NCBI GenBank assembly: GCA_035578905.1
Contig: JAQJVL010000029.1
Span: forward strand, 3,742,668 to 3,806,667
Reading direction: 5' to 3'
Origin: Stictocephala bisonia
Lineage: Eukaryota; Arthropoda; Insecta; Hemiptera; Membracidae
DNA length: 64,000 bases
In this document: positions 1-11,400 of the stretch, piece by piece
Position numbering within the stretch: the first letter of the stretch is position 1
Layout: each line of letters begins with the position of its first letter
Translations under genes and position numbers: made by a program
Notes under the pieces: model-generated
What the model saw: the letters and a program-made list of their open reading frames with translations, nothing else
Told to the model about the DNA's origin: nothing
Databases searched by the model: none

Positions 1-550
1 AATTTTTTTTCCAAATCTATTGTTAGTAAATATTGTGCTATATATTATAATATTTATAAAAATTCATTAAATATTATAAGTAATAATATTTTTAAACTCC
101 TACAAATATTAATGATTGAAAAAAGTAACCGTAAACCATGCTAGGTTCTTTAAAATATAATAAGTATTAAAAAATACTTGAATTTTTAAAGTTATTTACA
201 ATTTTTAGTTCTGTTATAGGCTTGATCATAAAAATAAAATTTTGTGGAAAAAATTAAATAAGAGAAAACATTTTTACATTCTTACATGAAATATTTGACA
301 TCCAGCCTTATATTATTTTTAACTTTGCATTTTTTTTGTAATATGTAAAAAAGAACAAAAGAGATTATTCAAGTCTATCCAGACATTGATAGAAAATGGT
401 GGTAATCCTTCCTTTGTCAATTTTTGGAGAAGATCAATTATAATCAATAATTATCCCTCACAATAAAATCAGCAGTTGTGTATGTGTCAAAGATGGGTAG
501 GAGGGTCATCACCAATGTATGTAATTATCAATATAAACACGTTATGAGCC
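1..550. other. AT-rich non-coding sequence, nothing recognised
   Basis: The sequence is strongly AT-rich with no splice-bounded exon or repeat that I can name. It lies upstream of the first recognised exon of the ZBED-like gene, so it is probably an intron of that gene. This is inference from position only. Confidence 0.5.
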
Positions 551-565
551 TATGGGAGGGCAGAT

Positions 566-935
566 ATGCCACTAAGAATCGTGACTGATGAAGGTTGGGT
601 GTGTCAAAAAGAGTTTTGACCGATAGGTAGGATGGGTGTGTCACCAAGAGTCTTGACTGATGGGAAGGGTGAGTGTTTCATCAAGAATCTGACTGATAGG
701 AAGGGTGGGTGTGTTGCCAAGAGTATTGACTGATGGGAAGGGTGAGTGTGTCACCAAGAGTCTTTACTGATAGGAAGGGTGGGTGTGTCACCAAGAATCT
801 TGACTGATAGGAAGGTGGGTGTGTCACAAAGTGTCTTGACTGATAGGAGGGGTGGGTGTGTCACCAAGATTCTTGACTGATGGATGGGTGAGTGTGTCAC
901 CAAGAGTCTTGACTGATAGGAAGGTGGGCCGTCTC
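566..935. repeat. 37-bp minisatellite (about 10 units)
   Basis: Degenerate tandem units of about 37 bp are visible, each built on TGACTGATAGGAAGGGTGGG followed by TGTGTCACCAAGAGTCT. Units differ by small substitutions and indels. The open frame it creates on the minus strand is a by-product of the repeat and not a gene. The GGGTGGG core resembles that of the 36-bp arrays elsewhere in the window, but the rest of the unit differs. Confidence 0.85.
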
Positions 936-1243
936 CCTTCTGGTAGTATTGAGTATGAGAATCATCTAATAAAAGCATAAAAATATGAAATTCTAATAAG
1001 AACAATGTGAGTACGGATGAGCACTGCAAGTAAAGCAACGGAAAAATGATGCCAAGCAAGTATTCATGTGAAATAAGAAATCGTAAATTGTTGAAGAAAG
1101 ATGTTTATGACAAAATGGACGAGGCACTTTATTCTTTTTAAAAAATACTCCTTTGTAGTGATTACTTATAAATAAAAAAATAAGGATAATGCCTTATACT
1201 TATTTTACAATACTAATGCCCTTTGTGTGGCTCATCCTGTGTA

Positions 1244-1563
1244 GAACGTTGAGATTATTCTCCGTCATCCACTCTAATGGAACTGTATGTCAATGATTGA
1301 TTCAAGAAAATGAAGACAATTATATGACATCAACTCAGTTCGCTGTAGTGTAATGGTAAGTAAGAAAACTCTCACCTATTTACACCTGATGAGACGAAAC
1401 AACGTCGAAACAGCACACATGGAGACCATCTGGTCCACGTACCAACATCCTTTCGGTGTGGCCAATGCATAGCGACCAACTGTTGTCAGAAGGTGCCTTA
1501 GCAAGTTCCTGAGTTCCGTTAGAGTTCCATTAGAGTGGATGACGGAGAATAATCTCAACGTTC
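1244..1563. repeat. Inverted repeat with perfect 41-bp arms
   Basis: The arm at 1244-1284 begins GAACGTTGAGATTATTCTCC. It is repeated as an exact reverse complement at 1523-1563, with about 238 bp between the arms. The perfect match suggests a young foldback or MITE-like element, or a local inverted duplication. No transposase coding is present, and no target-site duplication could be resolved. Confidence 0.75.
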
Positions 1564-1569
1564 TATAAA

Positions 1570-2309
1570 CTTACTCCACTACTAAGATCTTCGGACTTAC
1601 AACTAGTCCATCTCGATTCATCCTGTGTAGTAGGGTTATAGAAATCTATGTTTATTCTTTTCTTTAAGAACCATTTATGACATGTTATGTACAATTTCCA
1701 TTTATTTTGGAAATTGTACATACATATATTTTGGCAAATGAGTCGTTACAAACTAACAATATTTTATTTTGTACAGCTTTACTCGTGCGCTCCCAATTTT
1801 TATATAGAACTGACCGATCAAAAGGAGGAACATTTATTATTGTAGCTTATGATGTTATCCAAAAACTATTTTCTCAGCAGAGGCTTTTGAAAACCCTAAA
1901 GTGACTTAACAAAGTTGAAACAATTCCATCATTTGTGACATTAAGCTTCTTTTCTCAACAAAAAGACAATTTGTTTACCAAACACTGGCCAACAATAGAG
2001 AATGTATAGGATTTGAATAATGGTATATCTACAACTAAGTACAAAATGTAGAGGAAAATTTGAAGATTTAATATTCTACATCATACTTTACCAAGAAGAA
2101 TCCACTTTACTTTTAAACTTCGTTAAAAGAACGAACATTTATAAATTCATAGCAAATAATATAATAGGAAAATTATGATTTTGATTAATATGATCTTTTG
2201 TTTTGTTTTAAAATTACATAAATTTGTGCATTCAAAATTAGTGAGTGTAAATCACCTCCAATTGATTGTAATATTTAATTGAATCATAACATACAATTTT
2301 GATTTCCAG
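1570..2309. other. AT-rich intron-like sequence
   Basis: No coding similarity is recognised. The stretch ends in a pyrimidine-rich acceptor (TTTCCAG) immediately before the exon at 2310, so it is best read as the end of an intron of the ZBED-like gene. Confidence 0.5.
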
Positions 2310-2444
2310 GAAGTGTGTACTAAGGTGTGTCTCAATCAAGCTGATGTAGATGAAATACTCAGAAAATGTCGAATGTTGATATACCTCATTTACAAAACCA
2401 ACAATGCTTTGGCTGCTCTTAGAATTCAGGACCACCTTATGATG
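2310..2444 (+). CDS. ZBED-like gene, exon 1 of the window
   Basis: The acceptor TTTCCAG and the donor ATG|GTAAGC bound 45 codons in phase 0. The peptide contains D-E-I-L-R-K-C-R-M-L, the helical block found just before the L-x-D-x-P / S-T-Y-x-M-L-E region in ZBED proteins. It joins in frame to the exon at 3611. Confidence 0.8.
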
Positions 2445-5400
2445 GTAAGCATTTACCAGTAGATTGACAAAATTCACTTTTATTTACAAAAAGGTTTTGG
2501 GTTTGCAACTTATCAACAAATTCCACCTAGATTCTACCTTAAACCAGAATCTAATGATCCTGGGACCAAAAATATTATTGTATGAAAAATACTATACCTT
2601 TTTTTGGAATGACAAATCTTTGGTCAAAAATAGCCAAGATATATGTGCTCACATATATATTCTAACTATATTATTATGCTTGTTACCAAAATGTATCTAA
2701 TAACATCTTATAACAAGAAATCAGTATTTAAAATTCTTTTATGTTATGTGTCAGCAGCACTGTAGCACTGAAATGGTTCAATAATTCATAAAGATAAAGC
2801 TCCAAATTATCTTTATGGTTATCTAATAGATTATAGTATGAAGTTTTATTGTGCAGTAAGTTTTTTTTATTTTTTTATTGATCAATTTGTCAATGTCTTA
2901 TGTGTTCTGTCATCGTCATTTGTTTGTTGGGCCATAATGGGGCTGTCAATGTAGTATGAGTGTGGGAAGTCTTGGAGAGGGGGAGGGGCAGGTGTAGACA
3001 ATTATATAACTTCTATGGCTTTGTTTTCTGTATGTATTAAGATTGTAAGATTATTTAGAAAGGGGAGGTTTAGGGAAGGGGTCAGTATGTTTTTTTGTTT
3101 TTTTTGACATACATTGATTTTATCGCGTTCTTTCCATGCATTCTTGTAATCATGCGTATGATTTGTTCTTCTTGAACTTCCATCCTTGTGTTTCAAATTG
3201 TAAAATAAGTTGTTTTCGATAGTCATTTCTTCATTGTTTTTTGTTTCAGTGTTCATGTTATTGACATTTATCACCTTTTTACAGAATAATTTTGTGAATT
3301 TTTCTTTACATATGTGAATTATTGATGGTTTCTGCATTTTCTCTTTAACACTCTTCAGTATCATTTATTTACTATGCAGTTTTTGGTTTGTTATAGTTCA
3401 TTAACATTTTTTGCCAGATATAAATTTTCGTAACTTCATTTTTATTTTTAGATATTGAGAATTATTAGTGTTATATTAAAACTTGACGTATGTACTCATA
3501 TTATAATAATCCGTTTTGATCAGATTACATTTTGTAGGATTATTAATCTATTGATGGAATTGGCTGTATATTAACCAACAATATAATGTGGAAGTGTGAT
3601 TGTTTTGCAGTTGGAAGACACTCCTTTGGTATCAGACAATCAGAAGGTTTGGCTGTCTACATACAGCATGCTGGAAGCAGTTCTGGCCAGGCGTCAGGTG
3701 ATCAGTACCATCCTCGACAACATCGACCCTTCCAGCTATGACAAAGACTTGGTTAGTCTCAGTGAGCATGACTGGTCCCTCATTGAGGATGTGGTTGCTG
3801 TGTTGGAACCATTCAAGGTCAGCTTCTTACATACAGAGTACTTCTATCAATACACAAGCTAGAACCTCACTGAGAGAAACAATGCATCCATATGAACCAT
3901 TCAAAGTCAGCTTCTTACATACACAGTACTTCCATCAATAGACAAGCTAGAACCTCACTGACAGAAACAATGCATCCATATGAACCATTCAAGGTCAACT
4001 TCGTACATACAGAGTACTTCTATCAATACACAAGCTAGAACCTCACTGACAGAAACAATGCATCCATATGAACCATTCAAGGTCAGCATCTTACATACAC
4101 AGTACTTATATCAATACATAAGCTAGAACCTCACTGACAGAAACAATGCATCCATATGAACCATTCAAGGTCAGCTTCTTACATACAGAGTACTTCCATC
4201 AATACACAAGCTAGAACCTCACTGACAGAAAAATGCATCCATATGAACCATTCAAGGTCAGCTTCTTACATACAGAGTACTTCCATCAATACACAAGCTA
4301 GAACCTCACTGACAGAAACAATGCATCCATATGAACCAATCGAGGTCAGCATCTTACATACACAGTACTTCCATCAATTCACAAGCTAGAACCTAGCTGA
4401 CAGAAACAATGCATACTTCTTAGCTTCTTACATACTTCTATCAAACTGAACCTTCTGACTGCTAAAATGTCAACGAAAAGATATTTTAACAACACTTGCC
4501 TCTTTGATGTCATTCTGTATATCTTGACAAATAAATAATAATTATTAAGCTTTAACAATTTTTGTCTGTACATAATGATGATGACTGAGAAATTCACTTA
4601 CTGTATATGTTGCAGGTTACAGTGATGACGTTGAGTGAAGAAAGAAATCCTCTAGTCTCATTAATGAAGCCACTAATCTGGCAACTGCTGAGCAGCCATC
4701 TCAAATCAAAGGACGAGGATTCTGTAAATGTCCAGATATTCAAATCTGCTTTGAAGACTCTACTCTCTGAAAAGTAAATAATTTACTAATTAATTAATTG
4801 TTTAAATTGAATTAGCACTATTTTAAAGTAGGCAAGCCATCTGGTTTTCAGTTTGCTTGTTGGAATATTATATTTCATTGTTTATTTATTAGCCAGAGAG
4901 TGCTTTGGTGTATCTGCCACAAAATTTAATATTAATATATAGATACTGTAATCACCTAATATTTCTATACGGTTATCTCCTATCACATACATATAAGACT
5001 CTTCTTCTCTATTATAGATGTATAGACTCTTGAAGGTTCATTTCAAAGAAATACTTAGTCAAAGACTACTCAACATATTTTTTGTTGCCTTTTTCAGCAA
5101 AAAAAGAACTACAATTAAGGTGTATAAGTTTCATAAAATAAGATAAAAAAATATAATACAGAAATAGAAAATGTAATTTTGTAAATTTATTTTTTATGTT
5201 TTGAGTGAAATTAACTCTAAAAGGAAGAAAAATTTGTGTATGGCAATAGTCATAATTATGTTCAGTATATTACTTCCTGTAACTGTAAACAATTTTATCA
5301 GTTTTTTCCAAGAAATAAACAAATTAAAAATTTTTTTAGTTTCAGTAGAATCTTGACTCTCAGAATTAATTGGGGCTGGACCCGTTTCCGAAAACTGAAA

Positions 5401-8400
5401 TTTCCAATAATACAAGGTTGCGTTAGTTTGATGGTCTGCGGGAAATAAATGTATATGAAATTATATTATTGTAATTTCCAATAATACAAGGTTGCGTTAG
5501 TTTTATGGTCTGCGGGAAATAAATGTATATGAAATTATATTATTGTAAAAACTTATTTTTTATTTAAAACCTAAATTACAATAGCCACAGAATATCTTGA
5601 GCCGTGGCTTACGTCATGGTCAGTGTCGGGGGGAGGGAATCTCTACCAATAAACAGTGTTTAGCGTGCTACTAGCATTGCTGTAAACATCAACTCACCAC
5701 ACCCTCAAGTTACCTTATTTATAATACAACTCCTATCTGATTACTCGCTGATAATTATTTATGTTCATATTACTTGGTATTACAATGTGTAATCATGTAA
5801 TAAAATTATAGACCATTATTTTCTTTGTCTAATCTCTAATGAGAAAAATAAAATTGTATGCAATACCAAATAGTTAAACACTAGTGAATTTATAAAATGT
5901 ATGTTATGTTAGTAAACAAGTACTCTAATGGACAAGTTTTGATTGTATGCAGTCCATAATTTAATTTTATAATAAGAAATACATACCCGTGAATATTTTT
6001 GTAAACAATATTAAACTGAATCTCTAGATAGACAGTTGTTTTAATTAAATTATAACATCTGTTATTAAATATACAACTAATAATATAAACAAAATTGCAC
6101 TAATATTAGCTATAACAAACGCTTTCGATACAAAAGAAGGCAGTGATACTCCACTCTCCAATCAGCTGATCTGCAGGGGTAGCCAATGTCTTCATGTGAG
6201 GCTACAACAAAGCCACGTATGCATATGCTGTACCCTTCCCCTCTGCTAACCAACAAGCATTTGAAAAGTAACGGTTTCGACAGGTCAAGATATTCTGTGG
6301 CTACTATACATACGTAGTTTGGATTCCACGTAAAGCTGTAGGTCTCTTAGTTGCCCTGGCTATTGGGCTGTTAATATATGGTTCATTTTGAGGAACAGTC
6401 GATCTTAGTAACAATGAATATACTCGTGATTCTACACTCATCACACTCATTCGCCCCTCATATTCGCCCATATCTTGACAATGGGTGTCTTATGATGAAT
6501 TATGAATACTACGCTTATCAGGAATATATAAATGTATATATTCGCCCGATTGCTCTTCTTCCCAGTATAGAAAAGGTATTTGAGAAGTATTTATGCAAGT
6601 GCTTTAATAAATATTTTAGTGAGGGGAGAATCCTGTGTGAAAGTCAATTTGCATTCCAAAAAGGGAAAGGAACAGAAGGTGTACTAAAAGAGGTTGGTGA
6701 AGTTTTTAATGTTCAAATAAATAAGGGGTGGTATGTTTTGTGTTTGTTTATTGACTTAATGAAGGCTTTTGACACAATAAATCACAAAAATATGATTAAA
6801 GAGCTTGAAGATATTAGTGTCACAGGGACTGTTTTGAATAGGTTAAAATCCTATTTAGAAAATAGAACATTTAAGGTTAAAATTGGTGCTACATGTAGTA
6901 AAAGTACGCCATGTCCTTTTGGAGTACCACAGGGTAGTAATCTCGGTCCAATACTATTCAACATTTACATTAACAAAATATTTATTCAGATAAAGGATGT
7001 AAATATTTGGGGTTATGCTGATGACATATTAATAGATGTATCCCACCGCAATTTAGCTACAGCTCAAAAGAGATAAGTTTTGATAAGATTAATAAGTGGA
7101 TGCATGATATAGAACTTATAATTAATCCAAGTAAAACCATTGTGATGATTTTTCATTTGAGAAATAAAAAAATAACAACACCTGTGATCAAGCACCATAA
7201 GTTTACTTGCTAAAATTTACTTTCTTACACCCAAGTTACAGATTGTAGTTGTACTAAAATTGAAATAAAGAATAAATGTAGCCTTGGCATAGACAAAGGT
7301 CTGATATGGAATGATCATATTGAGAAAATTCTGAGAAAACCTTATTCATATACAGCAACCTTCTTCATACTCAAAAATGCCCTAGGTGAGAAAGAAAAGA
7401 TCTGTTTACAAGGCCTAACTGAATCTATTGTAAGATACGGAATACTATTATATGGAACAGCTGCTGTTGTCTTTTGAACAAAATTGAAAAAGTACAGCGT
7501 AAATGTTTGAACTTATTATTTTGTAAACACAATGAAGAATGTATTCACAAAAGCTAATACCCTGACACCAAAGGGATTTTATAAATACAGCTTTATTATT
7601 GCGCATATTTTTGATAAGATTCACAAAATCCCTAATTCAAGAAATACCTCTTTTCGGCCAAGAAATATAAAAAAACTAAAAGTACAGACAGCGTTCTCAG
7701 GTTTTGGAGAGAGAGAGTACCAAGTTTTATTGTGCCTAGTCTATACAATAGATTGCAAGTCAAAATCTATAATGATATGGAACTTTGCAAATTTAAAAAG
7801 ATGGTATATCAGTGGATCATATTTGTAAATACGAGGGGTGTCCAAAAAGTAAGTTTCTCTATCTTAAAAAAAGACATAGGTATTTCTTGTTTTTACTAAA
7901 ATTATTTATTTCATTTTATACAGAATTTAAACTACTTTTCTACGTAACTCCCATTCCAATCCAAGCATATACGTATCTTGACAAGAGTTTTTTTATACCA
8001 TCCTCATTACAATCTGCCGCCTTGTTTTTCAACCTGTTTTCCACTTCCTTTTTGACCTCTTCATCACTGGCAAATCTCTGACCTCCAAGATGATCCTTTA
8101 GCTGTGGAAACAGATGGAAATTGCTTGGAGCAAAGTCCGGAGAATAAGGAGGGTGCTCAAAAATATCCCAGTGAAACTCAGCCAAAACATCTTGTGTTGC
8201 ACGAGCAGTGTCAGGCAGGGGATTGTCAAGAAACAGCGAAACTTTGCAAGAAAAAGGCCTGCGTTGCTTGTTCTGGATGGCGCTATGAAGTCTTATGAAT
8301 ACATTGCAGCAGGGGTGCATAAAATTCCAAGACCCAAAAATTTCCCCAGAACACAAACTTAAGATATCAAAATTTCCCCAGGATAAGGGATACAAAAATA

Positions 8401-11400
8401 CAGCAAATATTTCTATGTAATATGCCTAATACAACTCAAGACTTCAAATTATACTTATACATATATTTAAAAATTTGTATATTCGATACAATATATAGTA
8501 AGAGGTAATATAAAAGTTGTTTGACATCGGTAAAGTATAATTTTGATTGTAATTAAATTAAAATGTGATTTATAAATTAGAAGACACTTTCATTTTCATA
8601 AGATAGTTAGTTACTAATTGTATTTTATTTGTTGCTTAAAATTAGTTATTTACAAATCACAGTAACAAGTAATTCTTTGCACAAGTTTTATAACAGTAAG
8701 CATAGCCTATAGCCTACATAAAATATTAAAAATTGTGTGTGCTAAGATCAACCTCAATATGTGGAGCGATAGCTGATTGTTTTATTTTTGTTTAATAATG
8801 AAATCTATATTTATAGTTAATTTTTGTGTTACTGACCTCAAAAATCCTCAAGGAAAGGAAGTCTTCCCTTCTCAGATTGGAGCCTGTCAACTACTTTAGA
8901 CATTTTGTAAATTTTCAACCTCGATTTTGATGAAAATCTTGTGAAGTGAAATTTTTCCCCACCAAAATGTTTTATTAGCCCTTATTTTAACAAATGAGAA
9001 GATGAGTGGACAGGGGGTCCATTCCAAGAAATAAACACTTCATGATAGAGACTATCATGTTTTATGTTCCTATTGTGCAAATGGTTGCCAATCACCGAAC
9101 CTAGTGTTTCACACACAGCTTCACTACAAGTTTTTAAACAGTTTTCAAGAATGTAAAGAACTTCTTCATGATCTGTGAATATCCTCCTATCTGTGAATAA
9201 AGTATTCATAAGTTTCTTTTCCAACTCAATCCGTTTGATTTTATTTTTTAAATCATTTTCTTCTTGACCTTCTTCTATTTGCAGGCCTACTTTTTGGTCA
9301 AAGTGTTGGCACAGTTGTATTTTCATATTTTTTAATTGAGCCAACACCACATCATTTTCAAAATTTTTTCCTCTATTTTCATTTACCCATGCTACCAGTT
9401 TTTTAAGTGATACTGATACATTAGAGTCAAAATCACCATCCAACAAAGAAGTAGTACTGAAACATGTCTTCATATCTTTCACAATTGCTGGTTCTGTAAT
9501 TCTAAGTTCAAGCTTTTCAATAAGTATTTTTAAAAATGTTGACAGTTTGTCTCTTGAGCCTTTAAAAGCTTCATATTCACTTAGGTCATCTTCTTCATCA
9601 AAGCTTTTATCAGCTTGGACTTCTTGAGAACGGGTAGTTGCTAGCTTGTTATCATTTACTAAAGCACAATCATGAAACAAGTTATGTTTTAGCAGCTTCA
9701 CTTCCTTTGATAGAGTTGGAAAATGTTTCGGTGACACAAAACCTTCAATCAGTTCAGTTTTCATATTTTTCAGAACATCAAATAATAATATGTTGGAAAT
9801 GTTACATTTCACCAAAAACCATTTGAAATAAAAATTAAATTATTTTAAGCAGATTAAAAAAAAGAATTACAAGTCCCTGGATTTCCCCAGACCCTCAATG
9901 ATTTCCCCCGAACATTGTTCGGCCGTTCGGACATATTCTGCACCCCTGCATTGCAGTACCGTTCAGCATTGATTGTTGTTCCACGGGGCAGATAGTCGAC
10001 AAGCAATACTCCTTTACAGTCTCAACAAACTGTGGCCATCACCTTTCCTTTAACAGGAGCTTTCTCTCCTTTCTTTACCCATACCATACTCTGACGTTTG
10101 GATTCAGGAATCGAATGGTGAATCCAAGTTTCGAAAACACAGCTTCACCTTCATTTTCAAACATCTGCAAAAATTTTTGAACAGCTGCACAACGACACTG
10201 CTTGTGAACGTCAGACAAGCTGGGTACCCATCTCGCACACACTTTCGACAACTGGAGATTGTCAACCATAATGTTATGCAATGATGAATGACTAATAACA
10301 ATATTAGAGGGTAGTCTAACCAAAATTGCATCAATTGTAAGTCGTTGGTCCGAATCAATGACTGGTTACACGGCGTCAATAACATTGTTTTCGTGAGATG
10401 TCGCTGGTCGGCCACTACGGTCATCGTCATACACATTTTGCCTCCTTCAATAAACATTTTCCGCCAACGGCAAACCATTTGGATGGATATTATTCCTTCA
10501 CCATGTACAGTGCATATTTGACGATGAATATCCGCAGCTGATTCATTTTTCGCAGTTAAAAATCCAATTACTTTACGCACCTCACAACTGGCGGCAACAG
10601 TCAACGATGTCTCCATGGCGACTGAGCTGTAACTGACCGAGCGTGCGCTTCCCCGTTGCCAAATCGGTCCTCAAGGGTGCCAATACAAGCAAGCTACAAT
10701 ACCCTTTGCCTCGCACCTGTCAGCATTGTACTTGATACAAGTATTGAAGATGGGAAACTTACTTTTTGGATACCCCTCGTAATAACTTAATTAATTGGTT
10801 GAATTTACTAGACATAGACTACTATTATTCTACCTAAATCTTGTTAACTTATTTCAGCTCTTGTTATTTTTATTGTTTTTTATTTCTTGTTGTATAATCT
10901 ATTATTAAATATTTATGTTAGTTGACTTATTTCATGTCACATGACCTTAGTCCGATTTAAAATTTTGAGGTTGACTTGTAGATCTTGAACCCCAATTTTT
11001 CGCTTTTAACATAGAAACACTGAATGTTGTGTGGGTTACTATTGGTTTGATAGAGTATTTAATAGTAAACGTTTTATAAACTGTGGAAAAAACTGGGGGT
11101 AACTTTTATGAACAGTAAGGGGGTAACTGACTTAAAACTTACCCTGTGTATGTAAAGGTTATTCTGGAAACGCATTGCATTTTGATTAGTTAACTTAATT
11201 TGTTATGTTTGAAGAAATTCAAGTTGACTTTATAATGATGTTTAAGTTGTTTTTACTGTTTATTGTAGTAATACTATTTGTTGTACGTATGTACACTTAA
11301 TGAAATGAAAATTTTTTGAATTTTATATAAATTATTAATGTAATGATAAATTCCGTTGCAAGTATTTAACTTTATATGGTGTTGTAGGTATAGTGATGTG

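Larger units (their letters stand above)
7832..10779 (-). mobile_element. Mariner-like element (TA target site), split by a hAT insertion
   Basis: The left end CGAGGGGTGTCCAAAAAGTA and the right end (reverse complement CGAGGGGTATCCAAAAAGTA) form TIRs, flanked by TA on both sides. Removing the inserted hAT and one target copy leaves about 1.3 kb, the usual mariner size. The minus-strand transposase is recognisable but frameshifted. The start is M-E-T-S-L-T-V-A-A-S with an N-terminal helix-turn-helix region, followed by the R-S-G-R-P linker, a degraded T-W-I-H-H region, F-L-D-N-P-L-P-D-T-A and Y-S-P-D-F-A-P-S-N. It resembles the SETMAR-type mariner transposase. It lies in an intron of the ZBED-like gene in antisense. 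Confidence 0.88.

Noticed and set aside
3002..3364. 120-codon minus-strand open frame in an intron of the ZBED-like gene
   Set aside because: Basic, low-complexity product with no motif and no splice or promoter support.
6378..7076. 232-codon frame as a single protein
   Set aside because: Its first part is SINE sequence and only the second part is reverse transcriptase. The fusion is accidental.
8104..8362. + strand frames over the mariner
   Set aside because: Antisense shadows of the minus-strand transposase, which carries the catalytic motifs.
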